From: Loktanella sp.
GTDB lineage: Bacteria > Pseudomonadota > Alphaproteobacteria > Rhodobacterales > Rhodobacteraceae
NCBI GenBank assembly: GCA_017390475.1
Contig: JAFPBO010000004.1
Coordinates: 1 to 64,000, forward strand
Direction: 5' to 3'
DNA: 64,000 nucleotides
Shown here in pieces: positions 53,317-62,037 of this stretch. Made by a program: the position numbers and the translations under genes. Position 1 is the stretch's first letter; the number at the start of each line of letters is the position of its first letter. The notes under the pieces were generated by a model. That model worked only from the letters and a program-made list of their open reading frames with translations. It did no database searches and was not told the origin of the DNA.

Positions 53317-53702
53317 CCGACGCACCCCGGCAGGTGATCCGGCTCGATAAATGGCTGTGGCATGCGCGGTTTTTCAAATCGCGCAGCATCGCCGCCGGGA
53401 TCGTCTCTGCGGGCAAGGTGCGGGTTGGGGGCAATCCCATCAGCAAACCGGCCCGCGCCGTGGGTGCAGGCGACGTGCTGACCTTCGTGCAGGCCGAACA
53501 AACCAAGGTGATCCGCATCCTTGAATGCGGCACCCGCCGGGGCCCGGCCCCCGAGGCGCAGGCGCTTTACGAAGATCTGTCGCCGGTCGCTGTGACCAAG
53601 CCGCATAACCCCGGCGGTGACCGCAAGGGGCGGCCGACCAAAAAGGATCGCAGGGATATGATGACGCAGCGCGGGATCGACAGCCCTTTCGACCTTGAAT
53701 GA
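53313..53702 (+). CDS. S4-domain RNA-binding protein (Hsp15-like)
   Basis: 129 aa. S4 fold IRLDKWLWHARFFKSRSIAAGIVSAGKVRVGG at residues about 9-40 (split here for clarity), like heat-shock protein Hsp15, which binds the 50S subunit when translation fails. A basic C-terminal tail (DRKGRPTKKDRRDM) follows. The TTG start overlaps the helicase TGA stop. Hsp15 in Gammaproteobacteria is shorter; the Lys/Arg tail is typical here. Confidence 0.85.
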   Translation: MTDAPRQVIRLDKWLWHARFFKSRSIAAGIVSAGKVRVGGNPISKPARAVGAGDVLTFVQAEQTKVIRILECGTRRGPAPEAQALYEDLSPVAVTKPHNPGGDRKGRPTKKDRRDMMTQRGIDSPFDLE

Positions 53703-53750
53703 CCGGGCGATCCGATTTAGCACACGTCCCGAAGCATTACGGATGATCCC

Positions 53751-54086
53751 ATGACCTATATCGTCAACGACAATTGTATCGCCTGCAAATACACCGACTG
53801 TGTCGAGGTATGTCCCGTCGATTGTTTCTACGAGGGCGAGAACATGTTGGTGATCCATCCTGACGAATGCATCGATTGCGGCGTCTGCGAACCTGAATGC
53901 CCCGCCGATGCGATCCGCCCGGATACAGAGCCTGACATGGAAAAATGGGTCGAGTTCAATCGCAAATATTCCGAAATGTGGCCGGTGATCATCACCAAGA
54001 AAGACCCGCTGCCCGGTGCCGCCGAGATGGACGGCGAACCTGACAAGATGCGCCTGTTTTCCGAGACTCCGGGCGAGGGTGGTTAA
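53751..54086 (+). CDS. fdxA: 7Fe ferredoxin FdxA
   Basis: 111 aa ferredoxin with one [3Fe-4S] and one [4Fe-4S] cluster. Cysteines in [18 protein letters not shown] and [12 protein letters not shown]. The C-terminal tail [16 protein letters not shown] is the FdxA helix of low-potential alphaproteobacterial ferredoxins. It follows the S4 gene and precedes carD, an order widely conserved in Rhodobacteraceae. Electron partner not identified here. Confidence 0.95.
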   Translation: MTYIVNDNCIACKYTDCVEVCPVDCFYEGENMLVIHPDECIDCGVCEPECPADAIRPDTEPDMEKWVEFNRKYSEMWPVIITKKDPLPGAAEMDGEPDKMRLFSETPGEGG

Positions 54087-54278
54087 CCTAACCACTTGAT
54101 TCCAGGGGATTTCATCCCATTGTTACAGGACGCTTCCGAAGGGGGTGTTTTTGTGGTATGATTCCTTAATGACACGAACGATTTGATCCCGCCTTTTCAC
54201 ACTTACATCCCGCCGGTGACCCGTGTTGCCGACGGTTTTTTGTCGCCTGACCGGCCGGATCGCCATGAAAGGAAAATC
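54087..54278 (+). other. fdxA-carD intergenic region
   Basis: 192 bases. TATGAT near 54157 is a plausible -10 for carD with a weak -35 (TTCCGA). A GGGAT/ATCCC hairpin just after fdxA could slow transcription. No RNA gene recognised. Confidence 0.3.
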
Positions 54279-54785
54279 ATGACCAAGAAGAAAAATGAAT
54301 TCAGCCCCGACCAGTTTGTTGTTTACCCGGCCCATGGCGTGGGAAAGATCGTTTCTGTGGAAACCCAAGAGGTTGCCGGTTTCGAGCTGGAGATGTTCGT
54401 GATCGCCTTTGAAAAGGACAAGATGACGCTGCGGGTGCCGACACATAAGGCGACTGACGTTGGCATGCGCGCCCTGGCGACGCCTGATGTGGTCAACCAT
54501 GCGCTGAAAACCCTGCGTGGCAAGGCCAAGGTCAAGAAAGCCATGTGGTCCCGCCGGGCACAGGAATACGAGCAAAAGATCAATTCCGGCGACCTGATCG
54601 CGATTGCAGAGGTCGTGCGCGACCTGCACCGCCAGGACGATCAGCGCGAGCAAAGCTATTCCGAACGTCAGCTTTATGAGGCCGCCTTGGAACGCCTGAC
54701 CCGCGAATTCGCCGCTGTCGCTGGCGATGATGAGAATGCTGCCGCCGCACAGATCGGTTCTGTTCTGGTCGGTCGCGCCGCCTGA
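54279..54785 (+). CDS. carD: CarD family transcriptional regulator
   Basis: 168 aa. The N-terminal RNA-polymerase-interacting domain (DQFVVYPAHGVGKIVSVETQEV and DKMTLRVPTHKATDVGMR in pieces) is followed by a helical DNA-binding domain with LKTLRGKAKVKKAMWSRRAQEYEQK. CarD stabilises the open promoter complex and is essential in many bacteria lacking certain activators. ATG 54279 has AAAGGAAAA upstream. Followed by a strong terminator. Confidence 0.95.
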   Translation: MTKKKNEFSPDQFVVYPAHGVGKIVSVETQEVAGFELEMFVIAFEKDKMTLRVPTHKATDVGMRALATPDVVNHALKTLRGKAKVKKAMWSRRAQEYEQKINSGDLIAIAEVVRDLHRQDDQREQSYSERQLYEAALERLTREFAAVAGDDENAAAAQIGSVLVGRAA

Positions 54786-54803
54786 TCCCGGCCTGTTGAT
54801 GTG

Positions 54804-54833
54804 AAAAGCCGCGCCTGACAGCGCGGCTTTTTT
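54804..54833 (+). terminator. Intrinsic terminator of carD
   Basis: AAAGCCGCGC/GCGCGGCTTT with a six-base loop and a TTTTTT run. Strong rho-independent terminator. Confidence 0.92.
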
Positions 54834-54843
54834 ATAGTGGGTT

Positions 54844-54911
54844 CAGTTTTGGAGCCCATTCAATTTTAAAGTTCATTCAACTTTATAGCGCAGTCAAATT
54901 TACAGCGCACG
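54844..54911. repeat. Four degenerate 17-bp tandem repeats between carD and purD
   Basis: Four consecutive 17-base units, each starting CAATTT-like (CAGTTTT, CAATTTT, CAACTTT, CAAATTT) and ending in CATT, CATT, CAGT or CACG. The last unit covers the final codons of the convergent purD gene. AT-rich against a GC-rich background; no known function. Confidence 0.55.
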
Positions 54912-56162
54912 CCAGCCGATATCAGACCGGTAAAACCCGCCTGGCCAGTCGACCCCCTGTGCCATGGCATAGGCTTGTTCATGTGCCTCTGCCAATGTCG
55001 CGCCGCGCGCGGTGATGTTCAGCACCCGCCCGCCATTGGATTGATACTGCCCATCCACCCGCTTGGTTCCGGCATGGAAGACCATGTGGAAACTATCCTC
55101 TGGCTGCGTGTCCAGACCGCTGATCACACTGCCCTTTTCATAAGCATCCGGATAGCCATTCGCCGCCATCACGATGGTCAGCGCATGATCATCGGCCCAG
55201 TTGACCTGCATCTGGTCCAGCCGTTCCTCGGCACAGGCTTGCAGCAGATCAAGGATTTGCCCGCCCAGCCGCATCATCAGCACCTGACATTCCGGGTCGC
55301 CAAAGCGGACGTTATATTCCACCAGACGTGGCTGGCCGTTCTGGATCATCAGCCCGCAGAACAGGATACCCTGAAACGGCGTACCGCGCCGCGCCATTTC
55401 ATCCATTGTCGGTTGGATGATTTCGGACAGCGCTTTTTGCGTCACCGCGTCATTCATCACCGGCGCTGGCGAATAGGCCCCCATGCCGCCGGTATTCGGC
55501 CCCTGATCGCCATCAAAGGCGCGTTTGTGGTCTTGCGCGGTGCCGACGGGCAGGATCGTCTTGCCATCGCAGAGCACGAAGAAGGACGCTTCTTCGCCTT
55601 CCATGAACTCCTCGATCACGACAGACGCCCCGGCATCGCCAAAGGCTCCGTCGAACATATCGTCAATCGCTGCCAAAGCGTCGTCGAGGTTCATCGCCAC
55701 CGTCACGCCTTTGCCTGCGGCCAGCCCGTCCGCCTTGATCACGATCGGCGCACCTTGTTCCTGAACATAGGCGCGGGCCGCATCTGCGTCGGTGAAAGTC
55801 GCATAACCGGCGGTGGGCGCGTTCGCGGCATCGCAGATGGATTTGGTAAAGGCTTTCGACGCTTCCAGTTGCGCCGCCGCCTGTGATGGGCCGAACACCA
55901 GCAAACCCGCGCGGCGCAGACGGTCGGCGACACCGGCGGCCAATGGTGCCTCTGGCCCGATGATCACGAAATCTATCGCATTGTCTTCGGCGAAATTCGC
56001 TACGGCATCGCCGTCGAGGATGTTGATATCGGCACAATCCGCGATCTGCGCGATCCCGGCATTGCCCGGTGCCACGATCAGCCGGTCGCATTTGGGGTTC
56101 TGTTTGATCGCCCAGGCGAGACTGTGTTCGCGCCCGCCGCTGCCGAGGATCAGGATATTCAT
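54900..56162 (-). CDS. purD: Phosphoribosylamine--glycine ligase
   Basis: Second step of purine synthesis. 420 aa ATP-grasp enzyme: N-terminal LGSGGREHSLAWAI, ATP-binding KADGLAAGKGVTVA and FMEGEEASFFVLCDG, then the conserved QDHKRAFDGDQGPNTGGMGAY loop in part and C-terminal EYNVRFGDPE. ATG 56162. Convergent with carD; divergent from xseA, with 69 bases between them. Not with other pur genes here. Confidence 0.96.
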   Translation of the reverse strand: MNILILGSGGREHSLAWAIKQNPKCDRLIVAPGNAGIAQIADCADINILDGDAVANFAEDNAIDFVIIGPEAPLAAGVADRLRRAGLLVFGPSQAAAQLEASKAFTKSICDAANAPTAGYATFTDADAARAYVQEQGAPIVIKADGLAAGKGVTVAMNLDDALAAIDDMFDGAFGDAGASVVIEEFMEGEEASFFVLCDGKTILPVGTAQDHKRAFDGDQGPNTGGMGAYSPAPVMNDAVTQKALSEIIQPTMDEMARRGTPFQGILFCGLMIQNGQPRLVEYNVRFGDPECQVLMMRLGGQILDLLQACAEERLDQMQVNWADDHALTIVMAANGYPDAYEKGSVISGLDTQPEDSFHMVFHAGTKRVDGQYQSNGGRVLNITARGATLAEAHEQAYAMAQGVDWPGGFYRSDIGWRAL

Positions 56163-56231
56163 GGCGCTCTCCGCTTGGCGTTTCGTTGCGGGCGTTCTAA
56201 GGTCGCCGCACCCTGATCACAAGAGCATCCT

Positions 56232-57716
56232 ATGGACCTTTTCGACGATCCCGCACCTATCGACAACACGCCTGAATTTTCGGTGTCCGAGATTTCGGGC
56301 GCGGTCAAGAAAGCCATTGAAGGCGGGTTTTCTCATGTCCGCGTGCGCGGCGAGGTCGGGCGCGTGTCGCGGCCTGCCTCGGGGCATCTGTATCTGGACC
56401 TGAAAGACGACCGATCGGTGCTGTCCGCAATCATCTGGAAAGGCCGTGCTGCGGCCCTGACACACCGTCCCGAGGAAGGGATGGAGGTCATCGCCACCGG
56501 CAAGCTGACCACTTTTCCCGGTCAGTCGAAATATCAGATGATCATTGAAGATATCGTGCCCGCCGGGGCCGGTGCGCTGATGGCGATGCTGGAAAAACGC
56601 CGTGCGATGCTGGCGGGCGAGGGGTTGTTTGATGCGTCGCGCAAGAAACCGCTGCCCTATCTGCCCGAGATTATCGGCGTTGTGACGTCCCCGTCCGGTG
56701 CGGTGATCCGCGATATCCTGCACCGGCTGCGCGACCGTTTCCCGCGCAAGGTGCTGGTCTGGCCCGTCGCCGTGCAAGGCCAGAAATGCGCGCCAGAGGT
56801 GGCGGCGGCGATTGCGGGTTTCAATGCGCTGACGCCGGGCGGTGCCTTGCCGCGCCCCGATCTGTTGATCGTCGCGCGGGGCGGTGGGTCGTTGGAGGAC
56901 CTTTGGGGGTTTAACGAAGAAATCGTGGTCCGCGCTGCGGCGGCGTCTGACATTCCGCTGATCTCTGCCGTGGGGCATGAGACTGACACGACGCTGATCG
57001 ATTTTGCCGCTGATGTCCGCGCGCCGACACCGACGGCGGCGGCAGAACTGGCTGTGCCGGTGCGGATCGAATTGCTGGCCTTCGTGGACCAGCAAGGCGC
57101 GCGGCTGGTGCGGGCCTTGTCCAACGCGGTGCAGAACCGCCGACAGCGGCTGCGTGATCTGGCGCGTGCCTTGCCGCAGGTGGAAACGCTGGTCGATGGG
57201 CCACGCCAGCGGCTGGATTATCTGTCTGACAGATTGCCAGCGGCCCTGCGGCAAGCAGCGGCGAAAAAACGCCTGCAACTTTCTGATGCGGCCCTGCGTC
57301 CCGCGATCCTGCAACGGCGATTGGCCGAGGATCGGCGGCGGCTGTCGGCGCTGTCAGACAGGCTGGTTCCCGCCTTGCAGCGTCGCACCGGCGATGCGGC
57401 GGTGACATTGGAACGGGCGGGGCGGGGGTTGCGCGTCGATCTGTTGCAGGTCCGGCTGGACCGGCAGGGCGAAAGGCTCGGCAATGCCGCGCAGCGCCTG
57501 TCAGACCGCGCCACCCGCCAGCAGGCAGAACGCAAGGCGCGGCTGGCCGCATTGGACAGGTTGCACGAATCGTTGGGATATATGGAAACGCTCAAGCGCG
57601 GCTATGCGGTGGTGCGGGCGGGGGATGATTTGGTCACCGACAGCCAGACAGCGGCCAAAGCGGGCGATCTGGAAATCCAGTTCGCCGACGGGCGCGTCAA
57701 TGTCCGGTCAGGATGA
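56232..57716 (+). CDS. xseA: Exodeoxyribonuclease VII large subunit
   Basis: 494 aa. N-terminal OB fold (VRGEVGRVSRPASGHLYLDLKD), then the catalytic domain VVTSPSGAVIRDILHRLRDRF, IVARGGGSLEDLWGFNEE and the long coiled Arg-rich region that closes with LGYMETLKRGYAVVR. Degrades single-stranded DNA with XseB (not in the window). Divergent from purD. The stop overlaps the convergent hypothetical gene by a few bases. Confidence 0.95.
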   Translation: MDLFDDPAPIDNTPEFSVSEISGAVKKAIEGGFSHVRVRGEVGRVSRPASGHLYLDLKDDRSVLSAIIWKGRAAALTHRPEEGMEVIATGKLTTFPGQSKYQMIIEDIVPAGAGALMAMLEKRRAMLAGEGLFDASRKKPLPYLPEIIGVVTSPSGAVIRDILHRLRDRFPRKVLVWPVAVQGQKCAPEVAAAIAGFNALTPGGALPRPDLLIVARGGGSLEDLWGFNEEIVVRAAAASDIPLISAVGHETDTTLIDFAADVRAPTPTAAAELAVPVRIELLAFVDQQGARLVRALSNAVQNRRQRLRDLARALPQVETLVDGPRQRLDYLSDRLPAALRQAAAKKRLQLSDAALRPAILQRRLAEDRRRLSALSDRLVPALQRRTGDAAVTLERAGRGLRVDLLQVRLDRQGERLGNAAQRLSDRATRQQAERKARLAALDRLHESLGYMETLKRGYAVVRAGDDLVTDSQTAAKAGDLEIQFADGRVNVRSG

Positions 57717-58091
57717 CAGATCGTTGCAGATCAGCGGCTCATCCGCATCGGTTTCATAGATCACCGTGCCGAAAGGGACATTGGTGAACACCGCCCTGAT
57801 CCCGCCCGGTTCATCATAGATCGCCCAGCATTTGGGTTCGGGGTCGTCGTCGTAGCGAAAGCAGATATCGCCTTTGCTTTCGTACCAGACGCCATACATG
57901 CAGGTGCCGTCAAAGGTGGACCACATCACGCGGCGGCCCGGCAGATAGGCCTCGACCCCATAGGTCGGGTTGGTATCGGTGCGAAAGGTGATCGTGCGGC
58001 CGGTGACATGGGCGTCGAAGTCTTCCGCATTCATCGTGTCCTGCGCCATGGCGGGGGTCGCCAGACAGAGTATCAAAAGCAAACTACGCAT
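57708..58091 (-). CDS. Secreted hypothetical protein
   Basis: 127 aa with signal peptide MRSLLLILCLATPAMA and a mature domain of about 110 residues rich in Tyr, Asp and Gly: TGRTITFRTDTNPTYGVEAYLPGRRV and GDICFRYDDDPEPKCW in pieces. Several cysteines could form a disulfide. It matches a conserved periplasmic family of Rhodobacteraceae without a known role. Overlaps the upstream alkB gene by eight bases on the same strand. Confidence 0.75.
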   Translation of the reverse strand: MRSLLLILCLATPAMAQDTMNAEDFDAHVTGRTITFRTDTNPTYGVEAYLPGRRVMWSTFDGTCMYGVWYESKGDICFRYDDDPEPKCWAIYDEPGGIRAVFTNVPFGTVIYETDADEPLICNDLSS

Positions 58092-59100
58092 CGCGCCACC
58101 TGTCGGTCAAAGGGTCCATGATCCGCCGCCACAAAGGCGGCAGCAGCGCGATACTGGCCATCAGCGGCAAAGGCCGTGGCAGCACCGGCGCATCGCCGGG
58201 CAATTCCAGCGCCGGATAAGCGCGGGCCGGGCGCGCGTGATGGTCGGAATGCCTTGTGGCGTTCAGCATCATCGCAGAGGAATATTGATGTGGGCTGTTC
58301 CAGCTATGTTTGGCAGCGACAGGTTCGGGCTTGCCATCAGCACGGGTTTTGCGCATCAGCCCGTAATGCTGGACGTAATCCGACAGCAAAAGCTGGGTCT
58401 GCGCATGGCCTGCAAGGGCGATGTAAAGGATCAGCCCCTTGGTTCCGCCCAGCAGATAGGCCAGCGCGATGAAGGCCGCACCGCCGCCCAGATAGAGCCA
58501 GTAAGGATTGTGCCAGACGGGGCGTCCGATCCTTGTCAGGCGCTCTTTCTCGGCCCGGTAACCGCCTTTGAACGACCCGGCCCATGCGCGGATCATGTAG
58601 CGGTAAAATCCTTCGCCCTTGCGCGACGTGTTGGGGTCTTTGCGCGTTGCGACATGCCGGTGATGCACCAGCACATGTGCCGATGTATGATGCCCGAACA
58701 GCAGCGAGATATAGACCCACATCCCCAGCCGGTGCAGCGCATGCTGGCGCCGGTGGATCAGTTCATGCGCATTGGCATTGCTGACCTGCCCGAAATAAAG
58801 GCCTGCCGCAAAGAACAGCCCGACCTTTTCCGGCCGGCTGATCGCGTCACCGGCCAGCGCCCAGACCACCAGCGGCAGCAGCGCCAAATGCACCAGTGCC
58901 AGCAGCACCGACAACGCCGTCCCGCTGGCGGTCTCATCGCGCCCGGTATCTTCGGGCAAAAGCCGGTCGGCAAGGCTCGTCACCAGCGCCAGCACCAGCA
59001 CCGCCGCGATGACCCAAGCGCCGCCTTGCACAGCGCCCGTGCCGATCAGCCCCGCAGGCAGCAAGGTTGCAAAGGCGAAAAGGGCAGTCTGGCGTGTCAT
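58084..59100 (-). CDS. alkB: Alkane 1-monooxygenase (AlkB-type)
   Basis: 338 aa integral membrane di-iron enzyme that hydroxylates the terminal carbon of alkanes or acyl chains. Histidine boxes NAHELIHRRQHALHR, HVLVHHRHVAT and LNATRHSDHHARPARAYP are present, with about six hydrophobic segments. It lacks a fused rubredoxin, and none is encoded in the window. ATG 59100 is chosen; the frame continues upstream through shadow sequence. It overlaps the small secreted protein at its 3' end. Confidence 0.88.
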   Translation of the reverse strand: MTRQTALFAFATLLPAGLIGTGAVQGGAWVIAAVLVLALVTSLADRLLPEDTGRDETASGTALSVLLALVHLALLPLVVWALAGDAISRPEKVGLFFAAGLYFGQVSNANAHELIHRRQHALHRLGMWVYISLLFGHHTSAHVLVHHRHVATRKDPNTSRKGEGFYRYMIRAWAGSFKGGYRAEKERLTRIGRPVWHNPYWLYLGGGAAFIALAYLLGGTKGLILYIALAGHAQTQLLLSDYVQHYGLMRKTRADGKPEPVAAKHSWNSPHQYSSAMMLNATRHSDHHARPARAYPALELPGDAPVLPRPLPLMASIALLPPLWRRIMDPLTDRWRDA

Positions 59101-59237
59101 TGCAGGATGTTTAGCATGTGTTTCGCGCCAGATTAAGCGAAACCCGCGTGATGCGCGGTTTGGCCCTTCAGCGTCGCTTTTGCGTGGTTCAGGGCGGGGC
59201 CGGAGTCTATGCTGCGCCAAAAGCAGGAGGGGCAGGC

Positions 59238-60923
59238 ATGGCCGAGGACAATAAGGACGGCATCTGGAAATCCGGCAAGGGCAGGGGGCGGCATACGCCC
59301 AAAGGCCGTCAGTTGGATGATGCCGCCTGGGCGGAGGTCCGCGCGCTTCTGGCCGGTCGCCCGCGCCGTCGTGACCTGCTGATCGAGCATTTGCATCTGA
59401 TTCAGGATCATTATGGTCATCTGTCCGCCGCCCATCTGCGTGCCCTTGCCGAGGAAATGCGCCTGTCAGAGGCCGAAGTGTACGAGGTCGCCACCTTTTA
59501 CGCCCATTTCGATGTGGTAAAGGAAGGCGAGACGCCGCCACCCGCCTTGACGATCCGGGTCTGCGACAGCCTGTCGTGTGAACTGGCGGGCGCGCAGGCG
59601 TTGAAAACGGCGCTGGAAGACGGGCTTGACCCGGCGCAGGTGCGTGTTTTGCGGGCACCCTGCATGGGGCGCTGCGATACGGCACCGGTGCTGGAAATCG
59701 GGCACAATCATATCGACCACGCGACGCCGGAAAAGGTGCAGGCCGCGATAGCCGCCGGTGACACTCATGCGCATCTGCCGGAATATCAGACCCTTGCGAC
59801 CTATCGCGCCGATGGCGGCTATCTGACCTTGGCCGATCTGCGCGAAAACGGCGATTGGGCGGCAGTGCAGGAGGTGGTGCTGGCCTCTGGTCTGCGCGGT
59901 CTTGGTGGGGCTGGTTTTCCATCCGGCAAGAAATGGGGTTTCGTGCGCGCCAATCCCGGGCCGCGCTATCTGGCGGTGAACGGGGATGAGGGCGAGCCGG
60001 GGACCTTCAAGGACCGGCATTATCTGGAACGGCACCCGCATTTGTTTCTCGAAGGCATGCTGATCGCCGCCTGGGCGGTCGAGGTCACGACCTGTTTCAT
60101 TTATATGCGCGATGAATATCCCGCCGTGCTGGACATTCTGCGCCGCGAGATTGCCGCGCTGGAAGCCGCCGGGATCATTGCACCGGGCTATATCGACCTG
60201 CGGCGCGGGGCCGGTGCCTATATCTGCGGTGAGGAATCGGCGATGATCGAAAGCATCGAAGGCAAGCGCGGTATCCCCCGGCACCGTCCACCCTTTGTTG
60301 CGCAGGTCGGCATCTTTGACCGCCCGACGCTGGTGCATAATGTCGAAACCCTGCTTTGGGTGGCGCGGGTCTGCCGGGAGGGGCCGGAAATCCTGGATGC
60401 GGTCGAAAAGAACGGGCGCAGGGGGCTGCGGTCCTATTCCGTGTCCGGACGTGTGGCGCAGCCGGGAATTTATGTGTTGCCTGCCGGATCGACGATCACC
60501 GATATCATCGCGGCGGCGGGCGGGATGGCGGAAGGACATGTGTTCAAGGCATATCAGCCGGGCGGGCCGTCATCCGGCCTGTTGCCGGCGTCTATTGCCG
60601 ATGTGCCACTGGATTTCGACACGTTGCAGGAACATGACACATTCATCGGATCGGCGGCGGTGGTGGTTCTGTCGCAGCACGACCGTGCCCGCGATGCCGC
60701 GCTGAACATGCTGCGGTTTTTCGAGGATGAAAGCTGTGGGCAATGCACGCCTTGCCGGGTGGGATGTCAGAAGGCCGTGATGCTGATGCAGGCGGATCGC
60801 TGGGACCGCGACTTGCTGGCTGATCTGTGTGCCACGATGGTCGATGCCTCGATCTGCGGGCTGGGGCAGGCGGCGCCGAACCCCATCAGGCTGGTGATGC
60901 GGCATTTCGGGGATGAAATCTGA
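59238..60923 (+). CDS. fdsB: Fused FdsG-FdsB-like NADH-oxidoreductase subunit (NuoE-NuoF fusion)
   Basis: 561 aa fusion. Residues about 30-180 are a NuoE/FdsG-like thioredoxin [2Fe-2S] domain with VCDSLSCELA and CMGRCDTAP. From about 195 it is a NuoF/FdsB domain with FMN loop GLRGLGGAGFPSGKKW, NAD site GAYICGEESAMIESIEGKRG and [4Fe-4S] ligands SCGQCTPCRVGC and SICGLGQ. This is the beta subunit of soluble NAD-dependent formate dehydrogenase or a related NADH dehydrogenase. No alpha subunit gene is present on either side here. AGGAGGGG precedes the ATG. Confidence 0.88.
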   Translation: MAEDNKDGIWKSGKGRGRHTPKGRQLDDAAWAEVRALLAGRPRRRDLLIEHLHLIQDHYGHLSAAHLRALAEEMRLSEAEVYEVATFYAHFDVVKEGETPPPALTIRVCDSLSCELAGAQALKTALEDGLDPAQVRVLRAPCMGRCDTAPVLEIGHNHIDHATPEKVQAAIAAGDTHAHLPEYQTLATYRADGGYLTLADLRENGDWAAVQEVVLASGLRGLGGAGFPSGKKWGFVRANPGPRYLAVNGDEGEPGTFKDRHYLERHPHLFLEGMLIAAWAVEVTTCFIYMRDEYPAVLDILRREIAALEAAGIIAPGYIDLRRGAGAYICGEESAMIESIEGKRGIPRHRPPFVAQVGIFDRPTLVHNVETLLWVARVCREGPEILDAVEKNGRRGLRSYSVSGRVAQPGIYVLPAGSTITDIIAAAGGMAEGHVFKAYQPGGPSSGLLPASIADVPLDFDTLQEHDTFIGSAAVVVLSQHDRARDAALNMLRFFEDESCGQCTPCRVGCQKAVMLMQADRWDRDLLADLCATMVDASICGLGQAAPNPIRLVMRHFGDEI

Positions 60924-60927
60924 TGCA

Positions 60928-60985
60928 CCCGTGGCTTTGCCACGGGCGCGCCTCCGGCAGGGATATTTTTACTCGGAAGATGATG
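60928..60985 (+). terminator. Hairpin plus post-gene repeat element after the fds-like gene
   Basis: CCCGTGGC/GCCACGGG (8 bp, TTT loop, 60928-60946) then GCGCCTCCGGCAGGGATATTT and CTCGGAAGATG. The element has the same layout as at about 48.53 kb: a unique hairpin directly followed by the repeat core. Confidence 0.6.
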
Positions 60986-61053
60986 GGGCGTAGGCTTTCC
61001 AATTGTTGGCGGAATGGCTAGGTCTTTGGGTGTCATAACAAAAGGCAGATCGC

Positions 61054-62034
61054 ATGGCGTTTTTCAGCAAGCTCAAAGAGAGGATGTTCAAATCCTCGGC
61101 CAAGATCGACGCCGGTCTGGACGCGATCGTCACCGAGACGCCGGGGCCTGCTCCGAAACCCGGCCTGATCGGGCGGCTGTTTTCTGATGCCGATGTGCAG
61201 CGTCGCGCCCTTGATGACGCGATGCTGGAAGAGCTTGAGGATTTGCTGATCACCGCCGATATGGGGGTCGAGACCGCGCAGCGCGTCACCGCGAACCTGG
61301 CCGAAGGCAATCTGGGCAAGCGTCTGTCGGTGGAAGAGGTCAAGCGCCTGCTGGCGGCGGAAATCGTGCGGATCATGGACCCGGTGGCGCGACCCTTGCC
61401 AATTTATGCCAAAAAGCCGCAGGTCGTGCTGGTGGTTGGCGTCAACGGGTCAGGCAAGACGACGACGATCGGCAAGCTCGCCAGCCAGTTTCAGGCGGCA
61501 GGCAAACAGGTGGTGATTGCCGCCGGTGATACGTTCCGCGCAGCTGCTGTGGAACAATTGCAGGTCTGGGGGCAGCGCGCCGGGGTGCCGGTGCTAACTG
61601 CGCCTGAAGGATCGGACCCTGCCAGTCTTGCCTTTGATGCGATGGGCCGCGCGCAGGCGGATGGCGCTGATCTGTTGATGATCGACACCGCAGGCCGGTT
61701 GCAGAACCGCACCGATCTGATGGAGGAACTGGCCAAGATCGTCCGGGTGATCCGCAAGAAAGACCCCGATGCGCCGCATAACACATTGCTGGTGCTGGAT
61801 GCGACGACAGGGCAGAATGCGGTGCAGCAGGTCAAGGTGTTTCAGGAACTGGCGGCGGTGTCGGGGCTGGTGATGACCAAGCTGGATGGCACCGCCAAGG
61901 GTGGGGTGCTGGTGGCGCTGGCCGATAAATTCGGCCTGCCGATCCATGCAATTGGGGTCGGTGAACAGATTGATGATCTGGCACCCTTTGATCCCGAAGA
62001 ATTTGCCGCGGCGCTTGTCGGCCTGGAGTTGTAA
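61054..62034 (+). CDS. ftsY: Signal recognition particle receptor FtsY
   Basis: 326 aa SRP-GTPase docking ribosomes to SecYEG. N-terminal helical A/N domain (DADVQRRALDDAMLEELEDLL), G1 GVNGSGKTTTIGKLASQF, G2 DTFRAAAVEQL, G3 DTAGRLQNRTDLMEE, G4 TKLDG. It lacks a long acidic N-terminal extension. ATG 61054. Followed by the EamA gene starting within a few bases of the stop, in the same frame. Confidence 0.97.
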   Translation: MAFFSKLKERMFKSSAKIDAGLDAIVTETPGPAPKPGLIGRLFSDADVQRRALDDAMLEELEDLLITADMGVETAQRVTANLAEGNLGKRLSVEEVKRLLAAEIVRIMDPVARPLPIYAKKPQVVLVVGVNGSGKTTTIGKLASQFQAAGKQVVIAAGDTFRAAAVEQLQVWGQRAGVPVLTAPEGSDPASLAFDAMGRAQADGADLLMIDTAGRLQNRTDLMEELAKIVRVIRKKDPDAPHNTLLVLDATTGQNAVQQVKVFQELAAVSGLVMTKLDGTAKGGVLVALADKFGLPIHAIGVGEQIDDLAPFDPEEFAAALVGLEL

Positions 62035-62037
62035 GTC

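Noticed and set aside
59101-59922. Upstream extension of the alkB frame to 59922
   Set aside because: The extra residues are Arg/Pro-rich shadow sequence antisense to the fds-like gene; AlkB homologs begin near the chosen ATG.
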